In this document: one piece after another, positions 43,847 to 52,791 of the stretch
How the letters are laid out: the number at the start of each line of letters is the position of its first letter
How positions within the stretch are numbered: position 1 is the stretch's first letter
From: Planctomycetota bacterium
Lineage (GTDB): Bacteria > Planctomycetota > Uabimicrobiia > Uabimicrobiales > Uabimicrobiaceae
Direction of reading: 5' to 3'
Length of the DNA stretch: 64,000 bases
Assembly: GCA_029260735.1 (NCBI GenBank)
Contig: JAJDCR010000141.1
Location: forward strand, 92,758-156,757
Translations under genes and position numbers: made by a program
Notes under the pieces: generated by a model
What the model saw: the letters and a program-made list of their open reading frames with translations, nothing else
Database searches by the model: none
What the model was told of the DNA's origin: nothing

Positions 43847-44425
43847 ATGAATCTTCCAAATAAAATTACTGTCTCCCGCTTCGTCATGGCTGTGGGAGTT
43901 TTTATTCTATTGAGTATCATAGTACCGGGCTCTAAAGAAAACAGCTACCTTTGGGATATTATTCTCGTTTTGTATTTCATTGCAGGAGTGAGCGACCTTC
44001 TCGACGGCTATTTAGCCAGAAAATACAACTTAGTCAGTACTTTTGGGCGTATAGCAGACCCCTTTGTTGATAAGATCATGATTTGTGGAACGTTTATTCT
44101 TTTAATTCCCCATCTCCCAGGGCTTTTACAATCTTGGATGGTAGTGGTGGTCATAGGAAGAGAGTTTCTAGTTTCAGGAATCCGAGGTTTTGCGGAAAGC
44201 CAAGGAGTCGCTTTTCCTTCCAACCAATGGGGAAAATATAAGACATTAACCCAAAACACTACTAACTTAATGGCTTTTATTTATTTGGGCCATTTCTCTG
44301 GGATAGAATTGTGGAAAACTACTATCTTTGTCCTAATCATTGCAGTTTTGTTTATGACAGTTATGTCAGGCCTCATTTACATCTTAAACTCAAAGAAGGT
44401 CTTCCAAGATGAAAACAGTTTCTAA
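43847..44425 (+). CDS. pgsA: CDP-diacylglycerol--glycerol-3-phosphate 3-phosphatidyltransferase
   Basis: Makes phosphatidylglycerol phosphate at the inner membrane. The 192 residues carry the CDP-alcohol phosphotransferase motif D-G-x2-A-R-x8-G-x3-D-x3-D (within SDLLDGYLARKY and FGRIADPFVDK). About five membrane helices are seen. It overlaps the next gene, pgpA, by 17 bases, which catalyses the next step. Confidence 0.93.
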   Translation: MNLPNKITVSRFVMAVGVFILLSIIVPGSKENSYLWDIILVLYFIAGVSDLLDGYLARKYNLVSTFGRIADPFVDKIMICGTFILLIPHLPGLLQSWMVVVVIGREFLVSGIRGFAESQGVAFPSNQWGKYKTLTQNTTNLMAFIYLGHFSGIELWKTTIFVLIIAVLFMTVMSGLIYILNSKKVFQDENSF

Positions 44426-44903
44426 TCTAGTCGCCACCTTCTTTTATTGTGGCTATAGTCCAGTTATGCCCGGAACAGTAGGAACCACCGGAGCTGCTAT
44501 CGTTTATGCTCTTTTGCTTTACTTAGGTTGGGCTAATTTTTTTATCCTCATAGGAATAGTTCTTCTTTCGTCTGCGCTGAATATATGGATCGGTCCCTGG
44601 GCGGAAGAACATTTTGGAACAAAAGATCCCCAACAAGTGGTTATTGATGAAGTAGCTGGCTACTTTCTAACCGTTTGCTTCTTCCAACCTTCCTGGACAA
44701 TATTATTTGCAGGTTTTTTTGCTTTCCGTCTGTTTGACATAACAAAGCCCTATCCCATTAAAAAATTTGAGTTCCTCAGTTCTGGAGTAGGTATTCTTGT
44801 CGACGACCTCCTAGCCGCTGTCTATGCAGCTCTCTCTATTTATTTACTTCACTACCTAATGATTAGTCTAGATTTTTCTATTCGCTTCCCTCTCATTTTT
44901 TAA
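44409..44903 (+). CDS. pgpA: phosphatidylglycerophosphatase A
   Basis: Removes phosphate to give phosphatidylglycerol. The 164 residues have GTVGTTGAA near the N-terminus, IDEVAGYF and the RLFDITKPYPIKKFE motif with the active-site region of the PgpA family. Three to four membrane helices. Overlap with pgsA supports pathway coupling. Confidence 0.92.
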   Translation: MKTVSNLVATFFYCGYSPVMPGTVGTTGAAIVYALLLYLGWANFFILIGIVLLSSALNIWIGPWAEEHFGTKDPQQVVIDEVAGYFLTVCFFQPSWTILFAGFFAFRLFDITKPYPIKKFEFLSSGVGILVDDLLAAVYAALSIYLLHYLMISLDFSIRFPLIF

Positions 44904-44910
44904 AAATCCT

Positions 44911-45720
44911 ATGCAAAAAATTGAAAAAATCCCCCCGATGGTTTGCCACAACTTACAAGGTATCTTTTTTGATATCGATGATACAGTTACCTCTGAAGGA
45001 AAACTTCTTTCTTCTTCCTATAGTGCCTTGTGGAAAGCGCGTGAAGCAGGGCTCAAGTTAGTTGCAGTGACAGGTCGTCCTGCTGGGTGGGTAGATCATA
45101 TCGCTCGTATGTGGCCTGTTGACGCGGTCATTGGAGAGAATGGAGCATTTTACTTCTGGATGGCTAAAGGAAAAATGCAACGCTATTTCATTCAAGACTT
45201 ACAAACTCGCGAGGAGAACCAAGTACGCCTACAAAAAATCCAAAAAGAAGTCCTGGAAAGTTTTCCCCAAGCAGCCCTTTCCTCGGATCAGAAATACCGA
45301 GCAAACGATTTAGCAATTGACTTTTGCGAAGACATCCCTCCGATGAATCGCTCTGATGTAGAAAAAATTGCTCTTATATTTGAAAAACACCAAGCTCAAG
45401 CTAAAATCAGCTCAATCCACGTCAATGGATGGTTTGGTGATTTTAATAAGCAAACCACTTGCCAGCACCTTATAGAAAACCTCTGGCAAGAAAATTTTTC
45501 TGAAGCCGTCAATAAATACATCTACTGCGGTGATTCTCCCAATGATGAGCCCATGTTCGCTATTTTCCCCCACTCTGTCGGAGTAGCAAATATCCGTCCT
45601 TGGTTAGATGTGATAAAAAACCATCCTACTTACTGCACAGAAAGAGAGGGAGGTGACGGCTTTGCTGAATTAGTGGAGATAGTTTTGAAAACACGGGAAC
45701 AAACCCCATATGAAAAATAA
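44911..45720 (+). CDS. HAD-superfamily (type IIB) phosphatase
   Basis: The 269 residues begin with the HAD nucleophile motif FFDIDDTVTSEG and later show VAVTGRPAGW and YCGDSPNDEPMF (motif IV). The cap is of the C2B kind found in sugar-phosphate phosphatases such as sucrose- or mannosyl-phosphoglycerate phosphatase. The substrate is not predictable. It lies 7 bases after pgpA, so it is probably in the same transcript. Confidence 0.85.
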   Translation: MQKIEKIPPMVCHNLQGIFFDIDDTVTSEGKLLSSSYSALWKAREAGLKLVAVTGRPAGWVDHIARMWPVDAVIGENGAFYFWMAKGKMQRYFIQDLQTREENQVRLQKIQKEVLESFPQAALSSDQKYRANDLAIDFCEDIPPMNRSDVEKIALIFEKHQAQAKISSIHVNGWFGDFNKQTTCQHLIENLWQENFSEAVNKYIYCGDSPNDEPMFAIFPHSVGVANIRPWLDVIKNHPTYCTEREGGDGFAELVEIVLKTREQTPYEK

Positions 45721-45757
45721 ACTAATATAGAAGGTTCTAGCAATCAGGAAATAAATT

Positions 45758-47548
45758 ATGGCAGACCCAGGTGACGCTCTTTACTATGTTTTAGGATCAG
45801 AGGAATTCTACGATTTTTATAAGGAACACATTTTACCCTATCAAAAATCCTCTGACCAAGATGAAGACAATGATCTTTTAGACAACTATTTGGAGAAAAT
45901 TAGAACTCCCGAGTGCCGAGTATCAGTACTAGGAATCCAAGGAGCAGGCAAGTCTTCTCTTTTAAACTCTCTCATTTTTCAAGACGAAGTTTTGCCTGTA
46001 GCGGTAGAAGAGACTACTTGTATTCCCACAATGGTAAGGCGAGTCTATAAAGGAGAAACTAACGGAGCAGAGGTTCACTACGAAGACGGACGAGTGGATA
46101 ATATTCCTCTTGATCGCGAATTCCTCTCCAAAATCGTCGATAACAAGTATAACCCTGGTAACATTATGGGAGCGAGCTATGTTCTTTGCAAAGTAGACAG
46201 TTCTTTTCTAAAAGAAGGTTTTGTCTTTGTTGATCTCCCTGGGGTAGGTAGCTTAACAGAACAAAATGAAAAAACCACCCTGCACTTTTTAAAAGAAACC
46301 CATGTCGGAATTTTTGTTCTGCGAACAGTCCCTCCGATTACCAATTCAGAAGCAGGCTTTATTCGCACTGCTTGGCCCATGATTCAGCATAGCGTTTTTG
46401 TGCAAAACCTTTGGATGCAAGAGACAGAGGAAGAAATCGATGCCGGAATGGAACACAATATCAAAGTGTTAAAATCTATTGCGGAAGAAAAAAGTGCAAA
46501 AATGCCTGAATCCATTGTTCCTGTCAATATATCAGAAGCTTATAACGGCGTTTGCATGGGGGACAAAGACTTAATTGAAAGCTCTAACCTAAATAACCTG
46601 AAAGATAGTATTCGCAGGCAAACCAAGGGAAACTTTGTCTCTCTTCTCCACCGCAATACCGCCGCTTTTTTTATCCGTTTAATCAAAAGAGCGCGTAAGA
46701 ACATCAAAAGCCACCTTAGTATTCTCCGAGGAGATCGGGATAAAATCCTTGCTAAATTTGAAGAAGAGAAAAAAAAATACTGGGCAAGTAAAGAAAGCTT
46801 AGAAGTAAAAATAGCTCAACACTGTGAAGATTTTCAGGAGCAAATCTCGGAAATTCGTATAGATGGAGTCTCAGACCTTTTAGATTCTCACGTAGCTAAA
46901 ATGCTCGAAAAAATTGATGCAATGCCCATTGAATCATTAAAAGAAGAAGATTTCCGACAAACTATCAGTGATGTTTTAAGTAGCACATTCTCTCTGGTAT
47001 ACAAAGAACTCAGAGAAAATTTAGCTCGGGTATCAGAAGAATACGTCGAAAATTTGGGCAATACCCTCCAAGAAATGGCATCCTTTGATAGCCTCACAGA
47101 AGATGTTTATGAGGAAGAGCAAAAAAAAGATCCTAAAGCAGCGAAAGGCTGGATGGTCGCCTTAAGCGGAAGCGTTGCTCCGCTAGTCATTGTTGGCCCT
47201 GCTGGCTGGGGCATACTAGGAGGCTCTTTACTAGCAGGAAGCCTTGTTCGTTGGATTTCAGGAGCTACCGCTCACAAACGAATTATGCGTAATGTTCGCC
47301 GATCAGTGAATGATAGTAAAAACAAAGTTCGAGAAGAAATGCTCACCGAAGTAGAACAGTTCAACAACTCTGTCATTAATGCCATTCAAGAAACCGTGAG
47401 CTCTGAGCTAGAATACTACACCTCTGAACTAGAAAAGTTGGAGAAAGTTCTTCGCCAAGAAAAAGGTAGCCAAGAAAAAGAAATCGCTCGTCTAAAAGTA
47501 ACCTTGGAGCAGACAAAAACATTTATCGACGCATTGTCTCAGGTTTAA
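45758..47548 (+). CDS. bacterial dynamin-like GTPase
   Basis: The 596 residues hold a GTPase domain with P-loop GIQGAGKSS (about 59-67), switch Thr in EETTCIPTM and DLPGVGS (about 159). The expected T/NKxD motif (G4) is not obvious; the position reads VQNLWMQET. Long helices follow. A Gly-rich hydrophobic hairpin (about 464-502, SGSVAPLVIVGPAGWGILGG) is the likely membrane paddle, then a coiled coil to the end. Family members remodel or tether membranes. It is followed by an SDR at 42 bases. Confidence 0.87.
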   Translation: MADPGDALYYVLGSEEFYDFYKEHILPYQKSSDQDEDNDLLDNYLEKIRTPECRVSVLGIQGAGKSSLLNSLIFQDEVLPVAVEETTCIPTMVRRVYKGETNGAEVHYEDGRVDNIPLDREFLSKIVDNKYNPGNIMGASYVLCKVDSSFLKEGFVFVDLPGVGSLTEQNEKTTLHFLKETHVGIFVLRTVPPITNSEAGFIRTAWPMIQHSVFVQNLWMQETEEEIDAGMEHNIKVLKSIAEEKSAKMPESIVPVNISEAYNGVCMGDKDLIESSNLNNLKDSIRRQTKGNFVSLLHRNTAAFFIRLIKRARKNIKSHLSILRGDRDKILAKFEEEKKKYWASKESLEVKIAQHCEDFQEQISEIRIDGVSDLLDSHVAKMLEKIDAMPIESLKEEDFRQTISDVLSSTFSLVYKELRENLARVSEEYVENLGNTLQEMASFDSLTEDVYEEEQKKDPKAAKGWMVALSGSVAPLVIVGPAGWGILGGSLLAGSLVRWISGATAHKRIMRNVRRSVNDSKNKVREEMLTEVEQFNNSVINAIQETVSSELEYYTSELEKLEKVLRQEKGSQEKEIARLKVTLEQTKTFIDALSQV

Positions 47549-47590
47549 AATACTTAGTACTAAAAAATAGCTTTTGATGAGAAAAAAACA

Positions 47591-48418
47591 ATGAAAAAAA
47601 GATTTGTAGAAAAACGAGTTTTGATTACGGGAGCTTCTTCAGGAATTGGGCTTTTCTTAGCTCTTGCTTTTGTTCGTGAAGGAGCCAAGGTCGCTTTGCT
47701 CGCTCGAAGAGAAGATAAACTAAAAGAAGTGGCTTCCCTTATTGAGCAAGAAAAGGGAGAATCTCTTTCTTGTGTTGCTGATGTAACAAAAGAAAAAACA
47801 TTGGCTCAAGCAGTGGAGACAATCTGTCAAGCCTGGGGAGGAATTGATATTGTTGTGGCCAATGCAGGCTTTGGAGTCAATGGCCTAATCAAAGAACTAA
47901 AGGTCGAAGATTTCCGTCGCCAGTTTGAAACAAATTGGTTTGGTGTATTAAATACAGTCTACGCCACTTTATCCGAATTACAGAAATCAAAAGGACAACT
48001 CGTTCTTATGGGAAGTGTTGCCAGTAAACTCTCCTTTCCAGGAGCCTGCGCCTACAGCTCAAGCAAATTCGCTCTTCAGGCATTGGCTCAGTCACTGTAT
48101 TGTGAACTAGAAGAAGACCAAATTGCGGTAACTTGCATTTTACCGGGCAATGTCGAAAGCAACATTGCCCGAGTGGACAACCAAGGGGTTTTCCACTCGG
48201 ATTACATCGATCCTCGACCAGCGGCAATGATCATGCCAGGAAAAAAAGCCGCTCACCAAATGCTCAACGGTATTTACAAAAAAAAATTCGAAGTGGGCAT
48301 TACCACCGATGGAAAAATACTCCTTTGGATCGCAGGACATTTCCCTTCCCTTGCTCTTTTTTTAGCTAAAACTTTGGGAAAAAAGATGAGAGAAAAAAAA
48401 AATAGGGACACTCCCTAA
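47591..48418 (+). CDS. short-chain dehydrogenase/reductase
   Basis: The 275 residues have the NAD(P) loop TGASSGIG (about 13-20), NAGFG, the Ser in LMGSVASKL and catalytic Y155-x3-K159 (AYSSSKFAL). The Arg pair after the first strand (ALLARRE) suggests NADP. The C-terminal segment (LLWIAGHFPSLALFLAKTLG) is hydrophobic and could touch the membrane. Substrate unknown. Confidence 0.92.
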   Translation: MKKRFVEKRVLITGASSGIGLFLALAFVREGAKVALLARREDKLKEVASLIEQEKGESLSCVADVTKEKTLAQAVETICQAWGGIDIVVANAGFGVNGLIKELKVEDFRRQFETNWFGVLNTVYATLSELQKSKGQLVLMGSVASKLSFPGACAYSSSKFALQALAQSLYCELEEDQIAVTCILPGNVESNIARVDNQGVFHSDYIDPRPAAMIMPGKKAAHQMLNGIYKKKFEVGITTDGKILLWIAGHFPSLALFLAKTLGKKMREKKNRDTP

Positions 48419-48458
48419 ATTTTTTTGAAATACAAAAATTCAAATTAAGTGATAATTT

Positions 48459-49532
48459 ATGTGGAGAATTCCATTGGAAAATATTAAAACTAAAGTTGCC
48501 ATGGCCTATACTGTTCGCAACGAAAGGCGCTTACTCTTCCAGAATATGGCTTGTCATCGACGTTTAGGCGTAAAACATTTCTTTGTTTTTTGGGATAAAA
48601 CCGAAGATGATGCTCCGTTGTTAGCAAAGAGATTTTCCGATGTAACGGGAAGAGAAACTGTCTGTCCAGAAGAATTAGATGATCCATTTTTAAAAGAAAA
48701 CTTTACTCAACTTAGCCACGTTGATATTCGTAAAGTTTTTAACAGCACTTGGGCTGCTAGAAAAGCTCGGGAAATGGGATTTGACTGGCTCATCTGTTTA
48801 GACCCTGACGAAATTATTGTTTGTGATTTCAAATCCCCCAAAAAAGCTCAAATCGATTTATTTTTAGAAAACTACTCCAAACACTTTGTCCAAGTTATTT
48901 TTAATACTTTCGAAAATCTTCCGATGCGAGTTTTCAGAAATGAAAAATTTAGCGACTGCTCTTTTTTTCTTAAAAATGATACTTTTTTTCTTCGGTGTCT
49001 AAGAGTGTTTTGGGATATCAGTCATCTTGAAAGTCGTCAACTTTTTCATCCAGAGAAAAATTCTAAGCTGAGTTCAGGAAGATTTTTTTTAGGACACAAC
49101 AGTGGAAAATCAGCATTCTGCCTAAAATACTTAGATTATTATTGGCCATTTCCCCATGCTTGGAAACACAGAAAATGGAAAAATAAAGGAGATGTTTTTT
49201 ACGCTAATGCCCTGCTTCATTATTATACTTTTGACTGTTCCTTCTTAAGAAATAAATTCCAAAACTACATTGATATGCCTAACAATGTGGCGGCAACATC
49301 TAGGCCTCGAAGGGAACATGATATCCTATTACAAAAGCTAGCCAATACACTTAGCGATCAGGAATTTTGGGAATACTATTGCCAAAACATTGCTTTTGAC
49401 CCTAAGAAACTTCCTTTTTTCATGCGTTCGCGTCTAATTTTTCTTCCCATTGTTCGTTTACTTTATGAAGAAATCCCTGAAGAAGAACTCTGTTTAGAAA
49501 AAAATCATAAGGAGATTTTAAAATTATTTTAA
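48459..49532 (+). CDS. GT2/GT92-like glycosyltransferase
   Basis: The 357 residues open with VAMAYTVRNERRLLFQNMACH and continue with GVKHFFVFWDKTEDDA, typical of the GT-A fold in the GT92/DUF23-like group. CLDPDEIIV carries the metal-binding DxD-type motif. No membrane helix is seen. The start is uncertain because no ribosome site is visible. It ends 49 bases before tRNA-Pro. Sugar and acceptor are unknown. Confidence 0.8.
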   Translation: MWRIPLENIKTKVAMAYTVRNERRLLFQNMACHRRLGVKHFFVFWDKTEDDAPLLAKRFSDVTGRETVCPEELDDPFLKENFTQLSHVDIRKVFNSTWAARKAREMGFDWLICLDPDEIIVCDFKSPKKAQIDLFLENYSKHFVQVIFNTFENLPMRVFRNEKFSDCSFFLKNDTFFLRCLRVFWDISHLESRQLFHPEKNSKLSSGRFFLGHNSGKSAFCLKYLDYYWPFPHAWKHRKWKNKGDVFYANALLHYYTFDCSFLRNKFQNYIDMPNNVAATSRPRREHDILLQKLANTLSDQEFWEYYCQNIAFDPKKLPFFMRSRLIFLPIVRLLYEEIPEEELCLEKNHKEILKLF

Positions 49533-49540
49533 AATAGTTG

Positions 49541-49568
49541 TTGCTTTTTTTGAATATGCTTCTATAAT
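49541..49568 (+). promoter_or_regulatory. promoter of tRNA-Pro
   Basis: TTGCTT (49541-49546), 16 bases, TATAAT (49563-49568), with the tRNA starting 12 bases later. Confidence 0.55.
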
Positions 49569-49580
49569 CGTGGAACATTT

Positions 49581-49658
49581 CGGGGCGTAGCTCAGCTTGG
49601 CTAGAGTGCTTGCTTTGGGAGCAAGAAGTCGCTGGTTCGAATCCAGTCGCCCCGACCA
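49581..49658 (+). tRNA. tRNA-Pro (anticodon TGG)
   Basis: The acceptor stem CGGGGCG pairs with CGCCCCG. The anticodon stem CTTGC/GCAAG encloses loop TTTGGGA with anticodon TGG. The T arm CTGG-TTCGAAT-CCAG is canonical. CCA is encoded. A weak hairpin AGTTATA/TATAACT (49659-49676) follows. Confidence 0.95.
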
Positions 49659-49863
49659 AGTTATAAATATATAACTCTCTTTCTCTTGATTATTCCTAGA
49701 TTCCACCACTAATATCATCCCCAATAAGTTCTAAAACCTAAATCCACACAACTTCTGAATCATCAAAAGAACTATTGATTTAGTGAATATTCTAAATTCT
49801 TACAGATAATCATTCTCCACTCCTTGGCAATCTAAAAAAATTCCGAATTAAGAAAATGACTTT

Positions 49864-50871
49864 ATGACACACCCTAGCTATTTAGCTGCTATTGATATTG
49901 GTGGAACTAAAGTTACTGCTAGTTTGGCTTCTAAAGAAGGTATTCTAGTAAAATTGTACCAACCTATCCATCTTGAAGGAAACCAGGAAAGTATTCCAAA
50001 GCAAGTTCATAATCTCATAAAAGAATCTTGTCGGCTTTCTCAAGTAAACCCTCAAAACATTTCAGCCTTAGGAATCAGCACAGCCAGTCCTTTTCAAAAA
50101 AAGGGACCACACAGAGTTGTTGTGGCTCCTAATCTTTGCCATGGTATTGCCTCTCCTTCTTCTCTCCAAAAAAACAATTGGAAAGAAATCCCCTTAGAAA
50201 GCTATTTACAAGCTAACTATCCTCAGCTAAAAATGGATAACGATTGCATCGCAGCAGTTAAAGCTGAGTCTCTTTTTGGAGAAGCTCAGGGTATCCATAA
50301 CTTTGTCTATGTTACTTGGAGTACAGGAATTGGTATGGGATGCATGGTGGATGGACAGATTTTACATGGAAAAAATGGAAATGCTGGACACGGAGGACAT
50401 ATTTATCTTAGTGAGGAAGACTCAAATTGTTTTTGTGGGCAATCTGGAGATTTAGAGTCTTTAGTCGCAGGCCCTGTCATTGCTCGGAAATATCATTCTG
50501 AGGCAACAACAAAAGATGTCTTCCAAGCTTTTCGTCAGAGAGAAAAAAAAGCTCAGAAAATTATTCATCGAGCAAGTCATTTTTTTGCTCGAGGACTAGC
50601 CTCTATAAACAATCTTTTAGATACTCAACTTTTTATTCTCGGAGGAAGTGTTTTTTTAAAAAACCAAGATATACTTCTTCCGCTTATAGAGAAAGAGTTT
50701 CAAGAATCATTTTCTGTCCTTTCTCAAGGAGTTCAAGTAAAAGGAACTTCCTTAGGAACATATTTGGGAGATATTGCTGCCTACAGTTTGGTTTTGCCCC
50801 CAACTTGGATTCAAGAGTGGCAAAAGAGTAAACCATGGCAAAAAGCTCCCCAAGCAATTACTATAAACTAG
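49864..50871 (+). CDS. ROK-family sugar kinase or related protein
   Basis: The 335 residues have the ATP-binding AIDIGGTKVTASL and YVTWSTGIGMGCMV motifs of ROK kinases. The family zinc loop is GNAGHGGHIYL ... CFCGQSGDLES. The third cysteine of CxCGxxGCxE is Asp here, so zinc binding may be altered. No helix-turn-helix is present, so it is a kinase type rather than a repressor. It is followed by malQ, suggesting a role in glucose released from glucans. ATG 49864. Confidence 0.87.
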   Translation: MTHPSYLAAIDIGGTKVTASLASKEGILVKLYQPIHLEGNQESIPKQVHNLIKESCRLSQVNPQNISALGISTASPFQKKGPHRVVVAPNLCHGIASPSSLQKNNWKEIPLESYLQANYPQLKMDNDCIAAVKAESLFGEAQGIHNFVYVTWSTGIGMGCMVDGQILHGKNGNAGHGGHIYLSEEDSNCFCGQSGDLESLVAGPVIARKYHSEATTKDVFQAFRQREKKAQKIIHRASHFFARGLASINNLLDTQLFILGGSVFLKNQDILLPLIEKEFQESFSVLSQGVQVKGTSLGTYLGDIAAYSLVLPPTWIQEWQKSKPWQKAPQAITIN

Positions 50872-50914
50872 AGAGAAGTACTTAAACTTCTCTAAAACTT
50901 AGGAGGATACTTCG

Positions 50915-52675
50915 GTGGGTATCGAAACACTACTAGGAGAGAATTTAGAACGGGCAACGGTTCTCATTCTTCATCCTACTGCATTACACGATGCAATAAA
51001 CCCCAAAAAATTAGCTCGTTCTAAAACCGAGGCTAACTATGGGGTAGGTGAGCTAGGCTCTGCCGCCTTTGAATTTATTGATTTTTTATGCAAAACTGGC
51101 ACTTTAGCTTGGCAAATTAACCCTTTTGGCCATACTGGTTATGGAAACTCTCCTTACCAAACCTTTTCTCGTTTCGCTGGTTCTCCTTACTTAATCAGTA
51201 TTGAAAAACTATATGAAAAGGGGCACTTAACCAAACGCGACCACGATAAATACGTTCGCGCTGTAGATAAAGCAAAAATTCCTCTAGATCAAACTGATTT
51301 CGGCTGGCTTTTTGAGAATAAACTAGGTCGCAATTGGTCATCTAAAGGTATCTTGCGAGTAGCTTATCACAACTTTATCGGCAAAGAAGATGAAAATAAA
51401 GCTTACAAAGATTTTTGCAAAAATCAGAAAAGTTGGTTAGAAGGCTACGCTAACTTTATGGCGATCAAAGAACTCCATAACCATAAAGGCTGGAATGAGT
51501 GGGATGAAAAATTCCGCAACAGAAACAAGTGGCGCCGCAATCGCAAAAAACTCTTTTCCCAAAACCCCGACCTAGAAAAAACAATCAACTTTTACAAATA
51601 TCTACAGTTTGTCTTCTTCTCTCAGTGGGAAGCTGTTGTTAGCTATGCAAAAGAGAAAAAACGTATTATTATAGGAGACTTGCCTTGGTATGTTGGCTAT
51701 GACAGTTCTGATGTTTGGGCAAACCAAGAAATCTTCAAATTGAGCGAAGAAGGAACTCCCACTCATGTAGCCGGAGTTCCCCCAGATTATTTTAGCGCCA
51801 ATGGCCAACTTTGGGGCAACCCTATCTACAACTGGGACAATCCCGACACCTATCAATGGTGGGTAAAATCAATTGAGTTTTTACTGGAAAATGTTAACTT
51901 AGTGCGTTTTGACCACGCTCGAGCTCTAGATACTTACTGGGAAGTTTCTCAAGAATGGGCAGAAACAGAAAAAACAGCTATCAATGGAATGTGGCTCAAA
52001 GGTCCTGGAAAAAAGCTTCTCCAAGCGATTAAAGATCATCTGGTGAGTAAGAAAAAAATGACCGAAAACGGTCAACTCCCCTTTGTCTTTGAAGACTTAG
52101 GGTATCTTGATAAAGTTTATCCAAGCATAGATTCTTACCCTGAAGACATAGAAGAAGACAAAAAATTTCCTATTCATCCTGATTTTGCCAAGATGATCAA
52201 AAAGAAACAAAAGGCCGTAAAGGAAGGACTCTTAGAAGACGGAGGATACGACCCTCGTATTGCTCTTGACAAAATACTAGAAGAGTATGATCTTCCTTGG
52301 ATGGCAGTCGCCCAATTTGGTTTTGAAGATAAGAGAATGCATCCTGAGAATCTTCCTTATTCATGCGTTGCTTATACAGGAACTCATGACAATGACACCA
52401 CTCATGGATGGTGCGAAAGTAACGACTATCCTGCTCACTTCATTTTTGATCTTCTCAAAATGGTCTTGGCGTCCAAAGCCGTTTTGGCAGGTTGTACCTG
52501 GCAAGACTTATGGGGATTAGGTTCTGAGATGAGAACCAATTTACCAGGTGATATTGAAAGAGAAGGAGGCTGGTGGCGATCTCGTCTAACCCAAGAGAAA
52601 ATTGCTACCGCCGATGAGAATGTTGCCATTGGTTTGATTGAGTTCAATCGCAGCTACGATCGATTTTCTGAGTAG
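50915..52675 (+). CDS. malQ: 4-alpha-glucanotransferase
   Basis: This GH77 amylomaltase rearranges alpha-1,4-glucans. The 586 residues include the nucleophile region VRFDHARALD (family usually RIDHFRG), the general-acid region FVFEDLGYL and YTGTHDNDTTHGW. GTG 50915 with AGGAGG upstream is a good start. It is 44 bases after the ROK gene. Length slightly exceeds the common 500-530, due to an insertion around the Lys-rich stretch at about 395-450. Confidence 0.94.
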   Translation: MGIETLLGENLERATVLILHPTALHDAINPKKLARSKTEANYGVGELGSAAFEFIDFLCKTGTLAWQINPFGHTGYGNSPYQTFSRFAGSPYLISIEKLYEKGHLTKRDHDKYVRAVDKAKIPLDQTDFGWLFENKLGRNWSSKGILRVAYHNFIGKEDENKAYKDFCKNQKSWLEGYANFMAIKELHNHKGWNEWDEKFRNRNKWRRNRKKLFSQNPDLEKTINFYKYLQFVFFSQWEAVVSYAKEKKRIIIGDLPWYVGYDSSDVWANQEIFKLSEEGTPTHVAGVPPDYFSANGQLWGNPIYNWDNPDTYQWWVKSIEFLLENVNLVRFDHARALDTYWEVSQEWAETEKTAINGMWLKGPGKKLLQAIKDHLVSKKKMTENGQLPFVFEDLGYLDKVYPSIDSYPEDIEEDKKFPIHPDFAKMIKKKQKAVKEGLLEDGGYDPRIALDKILEEYDLPWMAVAQFGFEDKRMHPENLPYSCVAYTGTHDNDTTHGWCESNDYPAHFIFDLLKMVLASKAVLAGCTWQDLWGLGSEMRTNLPGDIEREGGWWRSRLTQEKIATADENVAIGLIEFNRSYDRFSE

Positions 52676-52689
52676 GGACCGACTTGCCA

Positions 52690-52760
52690 TAATCGTAATA
52701 TCGTAATCGTAATCTTAATCTTAATAAAAGAATAAAAGATTACGATTACGATTACGACGA
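52690..52760. repeat. inverted (TAATCG)n repeat downstream of malQ
   Basis: Hexamer repeats of TAATCG on one side (TCGTAATCGTAATCTT, 52701-52716) face their complement (AAGATTACGATTACGA, 52736-52751), with further partial pairing outside. The loop is about 19 bases. It lies between convergent malQ and hflX and could terminate both. Confidence 0.75.
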
Positions 52761-52791
52761 GCCAAGTTACTAGGTGGCAAAACACATAACC

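Noticed and set aside
49524..49724. Minus-strand frame of 66 residues (and another at 49420-49659)
   Set aside because: It is the reverse complement of tRNA-Pro; the GRLDSNQR-type peptide is a well-known annotation artefact.
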